Source: Rhodospirillales bacterium (GTDB lineage: Bacteria; Pseudomonadota; Alphaproteobacteria; Acetobacterales; Acetobacteraceae). From it: 64,000 bases of DNA. The stretch lies in assembly GCA_025352565.1 (NCBI GenBank), contig JANXTF010000095.1, forward strand, positions 1 through 64,000, given 5' to 3'. Both the position numbers and the translations under genes were made by a program. The notes beneath the pieces were generated by a model. That model ran no database searches. It worked only from the letters and a program-made list of their open reading frames with translations, and had not been told where the DNA came from. Below, piece by piece: positions 43,376 through 51,682 of the stretch (position 1 is the stretch's first letter; each line of letters begins with the position of its first letter).

Positions 43376-44623
43376 ATGAATCGCCTTCTCGTATCGGTCG
43401 TCGTCGCCGCGCTCGCCCTCGCTGCTCCGCTTGCGCGGGCCGAGACCGTCACCATCCAGTGGCAGACCGCAAACCTGACCGAGCCGCAGTTCGAGCCGGT
43501 GTGGAAGGCGATGATCGCGGCCTTCGAGGCAGCAAACCCGGACATCCATGTCGAGCCTGTGCTGGTGGCGCGAAAGGACGATTGGACCAAGTTCGTTACG
43601 TCGGCGCAGGCACGGCGCGCCCCTTGCGTCGTGCAGACCGACCTCGCGACCGCCGCCTTCAACGGCTATCTGCTGCCGCTGGACGCGCTCTGGAATGCCG
43701 AACCGGACTCGCTTCGGGCGACCTACAGCCCCGACATCATGAGAGCGATGCACTGGAAGGGGCAGCTTTACGGCATACCGATCTGGGGCGGAGTGTTTGC
43801 CGAAATCTACAACCGCGACATGCTGGCGGCCGCCGGCCTGGACCCCACCCACCTGCCCGCCACGGCGGCGGACTACGTCGACTGGTTGCGCCGCCTCACG
43901 AAACCAGGCCAGTGGGGGACTGCGGTGCTGGGCGGACCCACCGACACCACCACGCGGCTGCTGCTCACCTGGATCTGGGCGAATGGCGGCGAGGCGTTCA
44001 ACGCGGACATGACGAAGGCGACCTTCGCCGCTGACCCGAAGTCGCTGGAGGCGATCAAGGCGTATCTCGGGCTGGCCGCCCAGGGCCTTGCGGCGCCGTC
44101 GCCCAACACGACCAACTACCTCGAACAGACGGTCCTGTTCGCCCAGGGCAGGATTGCCACCATGCGCAGCGCCTACTGGGCGATCGCCAAGGTGCTGGGC
44201 GACAACCCCGGACTGGCCGGCAAGCTGGTCGTCGGCCCCGTGCCCGGCAACGGCGCTACCCTGGCCACGCTCTCCAGCGCCAGCATCGCGGCCTCGTGCA
44301 AGTACCCCAGCCAGGCCTGGGCGTTCATCAAGTTCCAGGCCGGGAAACATTGGGCGGTCGAACGTGCCCGGGTCTCCAACTGGATGCCGCTCCGCAACGA
44401 CATGGCCGATGATCCCGACATCGCCAAAGACCCGCAGCTCCAGCGCTTCCTGGAAATCGGCCGCACAGCGCGCAGCTACCCGCTGCCGCACCCGGCCTGG
44501 GCCGACATCGCCGGCACCGACATCGTGAAAGCCGTCCAGCGCGCGCTGCTCGACCCCGCGCGCACCGAGCAGATTTTTCGCGAACTCGACGCGATGCTGA
44601 CCCGCAAGCTGAACGATCTCTGA
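43376..44623 (+). CDS. Sugar-type ABC substrate-binding protein (family 1)
   Basis: The protein is 415 residues. A very strong ribosome site (GGGAGG, 10-base spacing) precedes ATG 43376. The Sec signal MNRLLVSVVVAALALAAPLARAE is followed by FEAANPDIHVEPVLVARKDDWTKF, VVQTDLATAAFNGYLLPLD, YGIPIWGGVFAEIYNRDMLAAAGLDP and AQGRIATMRSAYWAI. This is a family 1 (MalE-like) binding protein for a sugar or sugar acid. It is periplasmic. The next gene overlaps by one base. Confidence 0.93.
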   Translation: MNRLLVSVVVAALALAAPLARAETVTIQWQTANLTEPQFEPVWKAMIAAFEAANPDIHVEPVLVARKDDWTKFVTSAQARRAPCVVQTDLATAAFNGYLLPLDALWNAEPDSLRATYSPDIMRAMHWKGQLYGIPIWGGVFAEIYNRDMLAAAGLDPTHLPATAADYVDWLRRLTKPGQWGTAVLGGPTDTTTRLLLTWIWANGGEAFNADMTKATFAADPKSLEAIKAYLGLAAQGLAAPSPNTTNYLEQTVLFAQGRIATMRSAYWAIAKVLGDNPGLAGKLVVGPVPGNGATLATLSSASIAASCKYPSQAWAFIKFQAGKHWAVERARVSNWMPLRNDMADDPDIAKDPQLQRFLEIGRTARSYPLPHPAWADIAGTDIVKAVQRALLDPARTEQIFRELDAMLTRKLNDL

Positions 44624-45525
44624 TGCCAGCCCGCGCGCCATGGGCGCAGCCCGGCCTTCGCCGCGAACGGTGGCACGGTCTGCTCTTTCTGGCCATTCCA
44701 CTGCTGTATCTCGCCGGCGTCGTGCTGCTGCCGTTGATCCAGGCGGTGTACAGCAGCACGCTGCGTATCCGGGGCATGAATGCCAGCTTCGTCGGCCTGG
44801 GCAACTACGCGCGCGTGCTTGGCTCCGAGGTATTCTGGACGTCGATGGGCGTGTCGGTCCGCTTCACGATCGCCTGTGTCGCACTCCACATCGTGCTCGG
44901 CTTCGGTCTGGCGCTGCTGCTGGAGTCCGCAGGCCGCGCCCGGACGGCCCTGCGGCTGATCCTGATGACGCCCTGGATGGTAGCCCCTGCCATTGCGGCG
45001 ACGATCTGGCTGTGGCTGTTCGAGCCCCATTTTGGCGTCCTCAACTACTTGCTGGGCCTCGTCGGCCTCAGCCAGGGTGGCCAGTCCTGGCTCGGCGAGC
45101 CCGGCACCGCCTTTGGCGCAGCCGTCCTGGTCGATGTCTGGCGCGGCACGCCCTTCGTCATGCTGCTGCTGAGCGCGGGGCTGCAGACGGTGCCGCGCGA
45201 CCAGTACGAGGCAGCGATGCTCGACGGCGCCAACGCGCTCCAGCAGTTCCGCCACGTGACGCTGCCCAATGTCGCCTACATCGTGGCCGTCGCCGCCACG
45301 CTCGACACCATCAACACGGTCCGCCAGTTCGACATTGTCGCCGTGCTGACCGGTGGGGGCCCGGCCGGTGCGACCGAGGTGCTGCCCGTGCTGCTCTACA
45401 ACACGGGCTTCCGCGCCAACGACCTAGGGGGGGCGGCCGCCATTGGCGTGCTCCTCCTTGTCGTGGTGCTGGCCCTGGTGGTCCTGCATGTGTCCATTAC
45501 CGGACTGGACCGGACCCGGGCGTGA
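44623..45525 (+). CDS. Sugar ABC importer permease, MalF/UgpA-like
   Basis: The protein is 300 residues with six predicted helices. It has LFLAIPLLYLAGVVLLPLIQAVYSS near the N-terminus and the EAA motif YEAAMLDGANALQQFRHVTLPN near 195-216, followed by FDIVAVLTGGGPAGATEVLP. It is coupled to the binding-protein gene through TGATG and to the next permease through GTGA. Confidence 0.94.
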   Translation: MPARAPWAQPGLRRERWHGLLFLAIPLLYLAGVVLLPLIQAVYSSTLRIRGMNASFVGLGNYARVLGSEVFWTSMGVSVRFTIACVALHIVLGFGLALLLESAGRARTALRLILMTPWMVAPAIAATIWLWLFEPHFGVLNYLLGLVGLSQGGQSWLGEPGTAFGAAVLVDVWRGTPFVMLLLSAGLQTVPRDQYEAAMLDGANALQQFRHVTLPNVAYIVAVAATLDTINTVRQFDIVAVLTGGGPAGATEVLPVLLYNTGFRANDLGGAAAIGVLLLVVVLALVVLHVSITGLDRTRA

Positions 45526-46346
45526 CGCGCCCCTGGGCCATCCTCCGCTGGGCCGCGCTTGCGGTTGCCGTCGTCGTGGCGCTGTTCCCCTTCTACTGGA
45601 TGCTGAACACGGCCCTGAAACCGCCCGCGGACGTGATGCGCTGGCCCCCGGAGTTCATCTCGCCGAACTGGTCGCTGGCGGGCTTCAGGACGGTGCTGAC
45701 CGAGCGGCCGGTGCTGCGCTGGTTCGTCAACTCGGCCATCGTCGCCGCCGGGTCGACCCTGATCGCGACGTTCCTGGCGGCGCTGGCCTCATACGGCCTC
45801 ACGCGGTTCCACCTGCGCTTCAGCGGAGCGGTGATGGTCCTGCTGCTGTTCGCCAAGATGCTGCCCGAGACGCTGCTCGTGATCCCATATTTCCAAATGA
45901 TGTCCGAACTGAACCTGATTGACACCCATCTGGCGCTGATCCTGGTGTACTCCTCCTATTCGGTGCCGTTCGCGGTCTGGATGCTGGTCGGCTTCTTTCG
46001 CGCGATCCCGATCGAGATCGACGAGGCGGCGATGATGGACGGCGCGTCCAGACTGACGGCGCTGCGTCGCGTGATCCTGCCACTGGCGGCGCCCGGCCTG
46101 GTGGCCGCCGGCCTATTCACGTTCCTGATGGCCTGGAACTCATATGTCTGGGCGCTTGTGCTGACGACCGATGCCCAACATTACGTGATGTCGGTGGGCG
46201 TCGCGACGATGATCGGCGAATATCGTGTGCAATGGAATGAACTGATGGCCGCCGCGCTTATCGCCACCCTGCCGGTGCTCGGCCTCTGCGCCTTGCTTGA
46301 TCGTCACCTGGCCAGCGGCCTGACCGCTGGCGCCGTCAAGGGCTGA
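45522..46346 (+). CDS. Sugar ABC importer permease, MalG/UgpE-like
   Basis: The protein is 274 residues with a GTG start overlapping the previous stop (45522-45525). Motifs are VVVALFPFYWMLNTALKPPADV, the EAA loop IDEAAMMDGASRLTALRRVILPLAAPG and the C-terminal FTFLMAWNSYVWALVL. It is the inner-membrane half-channel of the sugar importer. The operon ends here, without an ATPase gene. The next gene (dut) is convergent, 17 bases away. Confidence 0.94.
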   Translation: MTRPWAILRWAALAVAVVVALFPFYWMLNTALKPPADVMRWPPEFISPNWSLAGFRTVLTERPVLRWFVNSAIVAAGSTLIATFLAALASYGLTRFHLRFSGAVMVLLLFAKMLPETLLVIPYFQMMSELNLIDTHLALILVYSSYSVPFAVWMLVGFFRAIPIEIDEAAMMDGASRLTALRRVILPLAAPGLVAAGLFTFLMAWNSYVWALVLTTDAQHYVMSVGVATMIGEYRVQWNELMAAALIATLPVLGLCALLDRHLASGLTAGAVKG

Positions 46347-46363
46347 GCGTAACGGGAGACGTT

Positions 46364-46807
46364 TTAGCCGTGCCCGGTGCTGCCGAAGCCGCCGGCGCCG
46401 CGTGCCGTGGCATCGAGGTCGGCCTCGATCAGCACCGCGCGCGTCACCGGCGCCAGCACGGCCTGGGCGATCCGCATCCCGCGCTCGACCACGAAATTCT
46501 CGTGGCCGGCATTCAGCAGGATGACGCCGATCTCGCCGCGGTAATCCTCGTCGATCGTGCCCGGCGCGTTGGCCAGCGTGATGCCGTGCTTGAGCGCCAG
46601 CCCCGAACGCGGGCGCACCTGCAATTCGTGGCCGGCCGGCAGCGCCATCCGCAGCCCGGTCGGGATCAGCGCGCGGCCGCCCGGCGGGATGGCGACGGGT
46701 CCGGCCACCGCCGCCACAAGGTCGAACCCGGCCGCCCCGTCGGTGGCATAGGCGGGGAGCGGCAGGCCGCGCGCGTGGGGCAGAAGCTGGACGCGGATAT
46801 CGGGCAT
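46364..46807 (-). CDS. dut: Deoxyuridine 5'-triphosphate nucleotidohydrolase
   Basis: The protein is 147 residues with the five dUTPase motifs visible: [11 protein letters not shown] (1), [10 protein letters not shown] (2), [16 protein letters not shown] (3, catalytic Asp), [13 protein letters not shown] (4) and [10 protein letters not shown] (5). It is a trimer that converts dUTP to dUMP and keeps uracil out of DNA. ATG 46807 overlaps the coaBC stop by 3 bases; a GTG one codon upstream is possible. Confidence 0.96.
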   Translation of the reverse strand: MPDIRVQLLPHARGLPLPAYATDGAAGFDLVAAVAGPVAIPPGGRALIPTGLRMALPAGHELQVRPRSGLALKHGITLANAPGTIDEDYRGEIGVILLNAGHENFVVERGMRIAQAVLAPVTRAVLIEADLDATARGAGGFGSTGHG

Positions 46808-47997
46808 CACGCCATCGCCTCGGCGATGCGGGCCGCGAGCCGGCGCGCGACCGCGTCCTTGGCCATGCGCGGCCAGTTCTCCACGCCGCTCGCGGTCACC
46901 ACATGCACCTCGTTCTCGGCCCCGCCCATGATGCCGGTGCCGGCGCCCACGTCGTTGGCCACGATCCAGTCGCAGCCCTTGCGCGCCCGCTTCTCGGTGG
47001 CGTGGCGCAGCACCTCATGCGTCTCGGCGGCGAACCCCACCACCAGCCGGGGCCGGTTCGGGCCGGGGGCGGCGATCGTTGCGAGAATGTCCGGATTGGG
47101 CGTCAGCGCGATCCCCGGCGGCGCGCCGCCGGGGGTTTTCTTCAGTTTCAGGGTCGCCGCCCCCGCCACCCGCCAATCCGCGACGGCGGCCGCGCACACC
47201 GCGATATCGGCCGGCAGCGCGGCAAGGCAGGCCGCCAGCATCTCGTCGGCGGTTTCCACCTGGACCACGTCCACCGAGGCGGGATCATGGATCGCGACCG
47301 GCCCGCTCACCAGCGTCACCCGCGCGCCCAGGGCCGCGAGCGCCGCGGCGATGGCATGTCCCTGCCGCCCGCTGCTGCGGTTGGCGATGTAGCGCACCGG
47401 GTCGATCGGCTCGTGCGTCGGCCCGCTGGTCACCAGCGCGTGCCGCCCCGCGAGGGGCCGCGCGGGTGCCAGCACCGCCATGATCGCGGCCAGGATCTCC
47501 GGCGGTTCGGCCAGCCGTCCGAAACCGTATTCGTTGCACGCCATGGCGCCCTCGTCCGGCCCCACCACGCCGACGCCCCGCGCCACCAGCGTCGCCATGT
47601 TCGCCACCGTCGCCGCGTGGCGCCACATCCGCACGTTCATCGCGGGCGCCACCAGCACCGGCTTGTCGGTCGCCAGCAGCAGCGTGGCCGCAAGATCGTC
47701 GGCCATGCCCGCCGCCATCCGCGCCAGGATATCGGCCGAGGCGGGCGCCACCACCACGAGGTCGGCGCTGCGGGACAACTGGATGTGCCCCATCTCGCTC
47801 TCGTCGGTCAGCGAGAACAGCGCGGTGAACACCTTGTTCTCGGTCAACGCCTGCAGGCTCAGCGGCGTCACGAATTGCGCCCCCCCCTCGGTCAGCACTG
47901 CGGTCACGCCGATGCCCGCCTTGCGCAGCAGCCGGACCAGTTCCAGCGACTTGTACGCCGCGATTCCGCCGCTGACGATCAGCAGGACGCGCTTCAC
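46807..47997 (-). CDS. coaBC: Bifunctional phosphopantothenoylcysteine decarboxylase/phosphopantothenate-cysteine ligase
   Basis: The protein is 396 residues with a GTG start overlapping the ubiE stop by 4 bases. The N-terminal flavoprotein CoaC half has [19 protein letters not shown], the PAMNVRMW substrate loop and [13 protein letters not shown] with its catalytic Cys. The C-terminal CoaB half has [31 protein letters not shown] and KLKKTPGG. It performs two steps of coenzyme A synthesis. Confidence 0.96.
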   Translation of the reverse strand: MKRVLLIVSGGIAAYKSLELVRLLRKAGIGVTAVLTEGGAQFVTPLSLQALTENKVFTALFSLTDESEMGHIQLSRSADLVVVAPASADILARMAAGMADDLAATLLLATDKPVLVAPAMNVRMWRHAATVANMATLVARGVGVVGPDEGAMACNEYGFGRLAEPPEILAAIMAVLAPARPLAGRHALVTSGPTHEPIDPVRYIANRSSGRQGHAIAAALAALGARVTLVSGPVAIHDPASVDVVQVETADEMLAACLAALPADIAVCAAAVADWRVAGAATLKLKKTPGGAPPGIALTPNPDILATIAAPGPNRPRLVVGFAAETHEVLRHATEKRARKGCDWIVANDVGAGTGIMGGAENEVHVVTASGVENWPRMAKDAVARRLAARIAEAMA

Positions 47998-48746
47998 AGC
48001 CGCCAGCCCGCATGGATCGCGGCGATCCCGCCCGAAAGGTTGCGCACCGTCACCCGCGCGAGCCCCGCGCGCCGCATCATCGCCGCCAGCGTCTCCTGAT
48101 CGGGGAAGGTGCGGATGCTCTCGGCCAGATACCGATAGCTGCCCGCATCCCCCGCGATTGCCCGCCCCAGCCGGGGCAGCGCGTGGAACGACCATGCGTC
48201 GTACACCGGCCTCAGGGCGGCGACGCGCACACGGCTGAACTCCAGGCACAGAAACCGCCCGCCCGGCCGCAGCACCCGTCTCGCCTCCGCCAGCACCGCG
48301 TCCTTGTCGGTGCAGTTGCGCAGGCCGAACGCCATCGACACCACATCGACCGACCCGCTCGGCAGCGGCAGACGCTCCGCGTCGGCGGTCAGGAAATCGA
48401 GTTCCGTGCCGAACCCCCGCCCCGCTGCCCGGTCGCGCGCCACCGCCAGCATGTTGGGGTTGATGTCGGACAGGATCACCGGCCCCCCGCCGCAAGCGAG
48501 CCAGCCGAAACCGATATCCCCGGTGCCGCCGGCAAGGTCGAGCAGCCGCCGGCCGGGGCGGGGGGCCAGCGCCGTGACGAAGACGCGCTTCCACAGCCGG
48601 TGCACGCCGAGCGACATCACGTCGTTCATGAGGTCGTATTTGGGCGCCACACTGTCGAACACCGCCCGCACCATCGGCTTCTTGGCCGCCAGCGGAACCT
48701 GGGTGAAGCCGAAATCGGTATTCTCGGAGGCGGGGCTGTCGGTCAT
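47994..48746 (-). CDS. ubiE: Demethylmenaquinone/2-polyprenyl-6-methoxy-1,4-benzoquinol methyltransferase
   Basis: The protein is 250 residues. It has [24 protein letters not shown] (UbiE signature 1), [13 protein letters not shown] (SAM motif I), [41 protein letters not shown] (signature 2) and [18 protein letters not shown]. It carries out C-methylation in ubiquinone/menaquinone synthesis. It is first in the ubiE-coaBC-dut operon and divergent from mutM across 30 bases. Confidence 0.96.
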   Translation of the reverse strand: MTDSPASENTDFGFTQVPLAAKKPMVRAVFDSVAPKYDLMNDVMSLGVHRLWKRVFVTALAPRPGRRLLDLAGGTGDIGFGWLACGGGPVILSDINPNMLAVARDRAAGRGFGTELDFLTADAERLPLPSGSVDVVSMAFGLRNCTDKDAVLAEARRVLRPGGRFLCLEFSRVRVAALRPVYDAWSFHALPRLGRAIAGDAGSYRYLAESIRTFPDQETLAAMMRRAGLARVTVRNLSGGIAAIHAGWRL

Positions 48747-48776
48747 GCGGCACACTCTATAGCGTGCGTGGAACCT

Positions 48777-49616
48777 ATGCCGGAACTCCCCGAAGTCGAG
48801 ACCGTGATGCGTGGCCTGCGGGCGCGGCTGGAGGGCCGCGTGATCGTCCGCGCGGCGACCCATCGCGCGGGGATGCGCTGGGCGTTCCCGCCCGGCCTCG
48901 CCGCCCGCCTTACTGGCGCCCGCGTCGAGAGCTTCCGCAGGCGGGCCAAATACATCCTGATGCGGCTCGACGGCGGCGCCTCGGTGCTGATCCATCTCGG
49001 CATGTCCGGCCGCATGAACATCGGCCCCCGTCATCCCAACGCGATCCCGGCGCACGAGCATCTGACGCTGGAGACCGACGATGGCTGGCGTGTCGGCTTC
49101 GTCGATCCCCGCCGCTTCGGCTCGATCGACCTGGTGCCGACCGAGGCCGAGGACGCCCACCGCCTGCTGGCCGGCCTCGGGCCCGAACCGCTCGACGGCG
49201 GCTTTACGGCGGCCAGCCTCTCGGCGTCTCTCGCCGGCAAGCGTACCCCGATCAAGGCGGCGCTGCTCGACCAGCGCGTGGTGGCGGGGCTGGGCAACAT
49301 CTATGTATGCGAGGCCCTGTTCCGCGCGCGCCTGAGCCCCCGCCGCTCCGCCCACACGGTGGCAGGCGCGCGGGCCGCCCGTCTGGTGCCCGAGATCAAG
49401 GCGACTCTCACCGAAGCCATCGCCGCCGGCGGCTCATCCCTGCGGGACTACGTGCGGCCCGATGGCGAACTCGGCTATTTCCAACATGCCTGGAAGGTTT
49501 ACGGCCGTGAGGCCCAGCCCTGCGAGCGCTGCCCCGGCGCGCCGGCCTGCCCCGGCATCGCCCGAATCGTGCAATCGGCCCGCTCCACCTTTTTCTGCGC
49601 GCGCACGCAACGCTAA
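48777..49616 (+). CDS. mutM: Formamidopyrimidine-DNA glycosylase
   Basis: The protein is 279 residues. The catalytic N-terminus is [13 protein letters not shown] (Pro1 nucleophile after Met removal, Glu2). The barrel and H2TH region has [31 protein letters not shown] and [20 protein letters not shown]. It excises 8-oxoguanine. The C-terminal zinc finger is unusual: the first pair CERC is normal, but the last pair reads CART instead of CxxC, with an extra Cys in an insertion (PGAPACPG). Confidence 0.95.
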   Translation: MPELPEVETVMRGLRARLEGRVIVRAATHRAGMRWAFPPGLAARLTGARVESFRRRAKYILMRLDGGASVLIHLGMSGRMNIGPRHPNAIPAHEHLTLETDDGWRVGFVDPRRFGSIDLVPTEAEDAHRLLAGLGPEPLDGGFTAASLSASLAGKRTPIKAALLDQRVVAGLGNIYVCEALFRARLSPRRSAHTVAGARAARLVPEIKATLTEAIAAGGSSLRDYVRPDGELGYFQHAWKVYGREAQPCERCPGAPACPGIARIVQSARSTFFCARTQR

Positions 49617-49715
49617 GGCGTCGTCACCGCGAGGCGCGAAGCGAACGCGCGCAAGACCACTATTCCCCAGCCGCTTCTTGTGGTTATCCTCGCCTTATAA
49701 AATCGGGAACCTGCC

Positions 49716-51299
49716 ATGAAGCTGCGTCATGCCGTGTCGACCCTCGCCGCCGCCTGGATCGCGGCCGCGAATTTCGCGCCCGCCCGCGCCGAGGTGGTGT
49801 TCAAATGGGCCAATGACGGCGACGTCCGGTCCATGGACCCCAACACGCTGGACGAGACGGTGCAGAACTCGTTCCTGGGCAACATCTACGAGCCGCTGGT
49901 GCGGCGGAACAAGAAGCTTGAGATCGAGCCTGGCCTCGCGGTGAAATACGAGCAGACCAGCCCCACCGTCTGGCGTTTCAGCCTCCGTCCCAACGTGAAA
50001 TGGCAGGACGGCACCGCCTTCACCGCCGACGACGTGCTGTTCTCCTACAAGCGCATCACGTCGAAAACCTCGCAGACCAGCGGCAACGTCTCGGCCGTGA
50101 AGGAAGTCCGCAAGATCGACGACGTGACGGTGGAGTTCGAGACCAAGGCGCCGGACCCGATCCTGCCGCAGGAATTCACCAATTTCCCGATGCTGCCAAA
50201 GGCCTGGATGGAAAAGAACAATTCCGCCGAGCCTGTCATTATCGGCTCCGGCGAGAATTTCGCGCTGCGCAACGCCATGGGCACCGGCGCATTCAAGTTG
50301 GTCTCGCGCGAAGCGGACCGCCGCAACGTGCTGGAGCGCAATCCGGCATGGTGGGATAAGCCCGAGCATAACCTCGATCGCGTCGAGTTCACCGTGATCT
50401 CCAGCGCCGCCACCCGCGTCGCCGCCCTGCTCTCGGGCGAGATGGACATGATCTACTCGGTGCCGGCGCAGGACATCGAGACCATCCGCAAGGCGCCCGG
50501 TCTGCGCGTGATCCAGGGCCCGGAGCTGCGGACGATCTACCTGGCGATGGACCAGGCGCGGGACGAATTGCTGTTCAGCGACGTGAAGGGCAAAAACCCC
50601 TTCAAGGACGCGCGCGTCCGCCGCGCCATCGCACTCGCGATCGACGAGGAGGCGATCACCTCCCGCATCATGCGCGGCCAGGGCACGCCCACCTGGGAGA
50701 TGTGGGGACCGGGCGTGAACGGCTTCAACCCCGCTCTCAACGCCCGCCCCAAGGTCGATATCGCCGAAGCCAAGAAGCTGCTGGCCGAGGCCGGCTATCC
50801 GCAGGGCTTCACCGTCACGCTGGATTGCCCGAACGACCGCTACATCGCCGACGAGGCGATCTGCGTGGCGATCTCCTCGATGGTCGCGCGCATCGGCGTC
50901 AAGATCAACGTGTTCGCCCGCACCAAGGTGCGTTTCTTCAGCGACATCGGCTATCCGGACTACAAGACGAGTTTCTACATGCTCGGCTGGACCCCCAGTA
51001 CCTATGACGCCGACAACGTGATCCGCGACCACATCGCCTCACGCAGCCTGAAGGTCGCCGTCGGCAACGCCAGCGGCTATTCCAACCCCAAGATCGACGA
51101 GCTGGTGCCGCAGATCGGCCGCGAACTGGACCAGGCCAAGCGCCAGGGAATGATCGACCAGGTGACCAAGATCGTGCAGGACGACGTGGGCTTCATCCCG
51201 CTGCACCAGCAGGGCATCACCTGGGCGGCGCGGAACACCATCGAACTGACCCAGCCGGCCGACAATTATTTCCCCATGCGGTGGGTGACGAAGCACTAA
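49716..51299 (+). CDS. Peptide-type ABC substrate-binding protein (family 5), system 2, first copy
   Basis: The protein is 527 residues with the Sec signal MKLRHAVSTLAAAWIAAANFAPARAE. Family-5 features are NLYEPLV-like NIYEPLVRRNK, FSLRPNVKWQDGTAFTADDVLFSYKRI, GTGAFKLV, VRRAIALAIDEEAI, AKKLLAEAGYPQGF and the C-terminal FIPLHQQGITWAARN. It precedes a second, different binding protein and a DppBCDF-type set. A TATAAA at 49696 may be part of the promoter. The ligand is unknown. Confidence 0.93.
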   Translation: MKLRHAVSTLAAAWIAAANFAPARAEVVFKWANDGDVRSMDPNTLDETVQNSFLGNIYEPLVRRNKKLEIEPGLAVKYEQTSPTVWRFSLRPNVKWQDGTAFTADDVLFSYKRITSKTSQTSGNVSAVKEVRKIDDVTVEFETKAPDPILPQEFTNFPMLPKAWMEKNNSAEPVIIGSGENFALRNAMGTGAFKLVSREADRRNVLERNPAWWDKPEHNLDRVEFTVISSAATRVAALLSGEMDMIYSVPAQDIETIRKAPGLRVIQGPELRTIYLAMDQARDELLFSDVKGKNPFKDARVRRAIALAIDEEAITSRIMRGQGTPTWEMWGPGVNGFNPALNARPKVDIAEAKKLLAEAGYPQGFTVTLDCPNDRYIADEAICVAISSMVARIGVKINVFARTKVRFFSDIGYPDYKTSFYMLGWTPSTYDADNVIRDHIASRSLKVAVGNASGYSNPKIDELVPQIGRELDQAKRQGMIDQVTKIVQDDVGFIPLHQQGITWAARNTIELTQPADNYFPMRWVTKH

Positions 51300-51360
51300 G
51301 GGTTAAAGGTTTGGTGACAATTAATCGCTTCAGGATTCGCACAGTCGTATCATCCCGTCC

Positions 51361-51437
51361 TGGTCGGCGGAGGCCGACCATCCACGACTTTCCGAGACCC
51401 GCGCTGCAAGTCGTGGATGGTCCGCCTTCGCAGACCA
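51361..51437. repeat. REP-like palindromic cluster in intergenic region
   Basis: TGGTCGGC-GGAG-GCCGACCA (51361-51380) is a perfect hairpin. GACCATCCACGACTT (51376-51390) and AAGTCGTGGATGGTC (51408-51422) form a perfect 15-bp inverted repeat around a 17-base loop. A weaker hairpin follows at 51418-51437. The arrangement of small hairpins inside a larger inverted repeat is like paired REP/BIME elements. Confidence 0.75.
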
Positions 51438-51682
51438 TGACGTGGAGGAGTTCGTACGCGATTCCAACTGATTCAGTTATTTGCCGACAAACACTAACGG
51501 ACCGATTTTGACGGAAGCATCCGTCGGATTCCCTCCACCAGCTTTGCCTCTATGGGCCAAATTCCCTGACGCCCGGGTAGCGAGCGTCAGGTTGGACCAC
51601 CAGGACCGCACAGCGACGCGGCCGTTCCGCGCGCGCCTTCGCCCGCCAACGCTGCCCGCAACAATTCCGGGAGACCCCACCG
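51438..51682. other. Non-coding stretch with two further hairpins
   Basis: This is the remainder of the 383-base gap between the two binding-protein genes. It holds GACGGA-AGCA-TCCGTC (51510-51525) and CCTGACGC/GCGTCAGG (51566-51573 with 51585-51592). No gene or recognisable RNA family is seen. It could contain a promoter and an mRNA leader for the second binding protein. Confidence 0.5.

Noticed and set aside
49678-49701. Candidate promoter before the first system 2 binding protein (TTGTGG and TATAAA)
   Set aside because: The -10-like TATAAA is good, but the spacer is only 12 bases; kept only as a remark in the gene entry.
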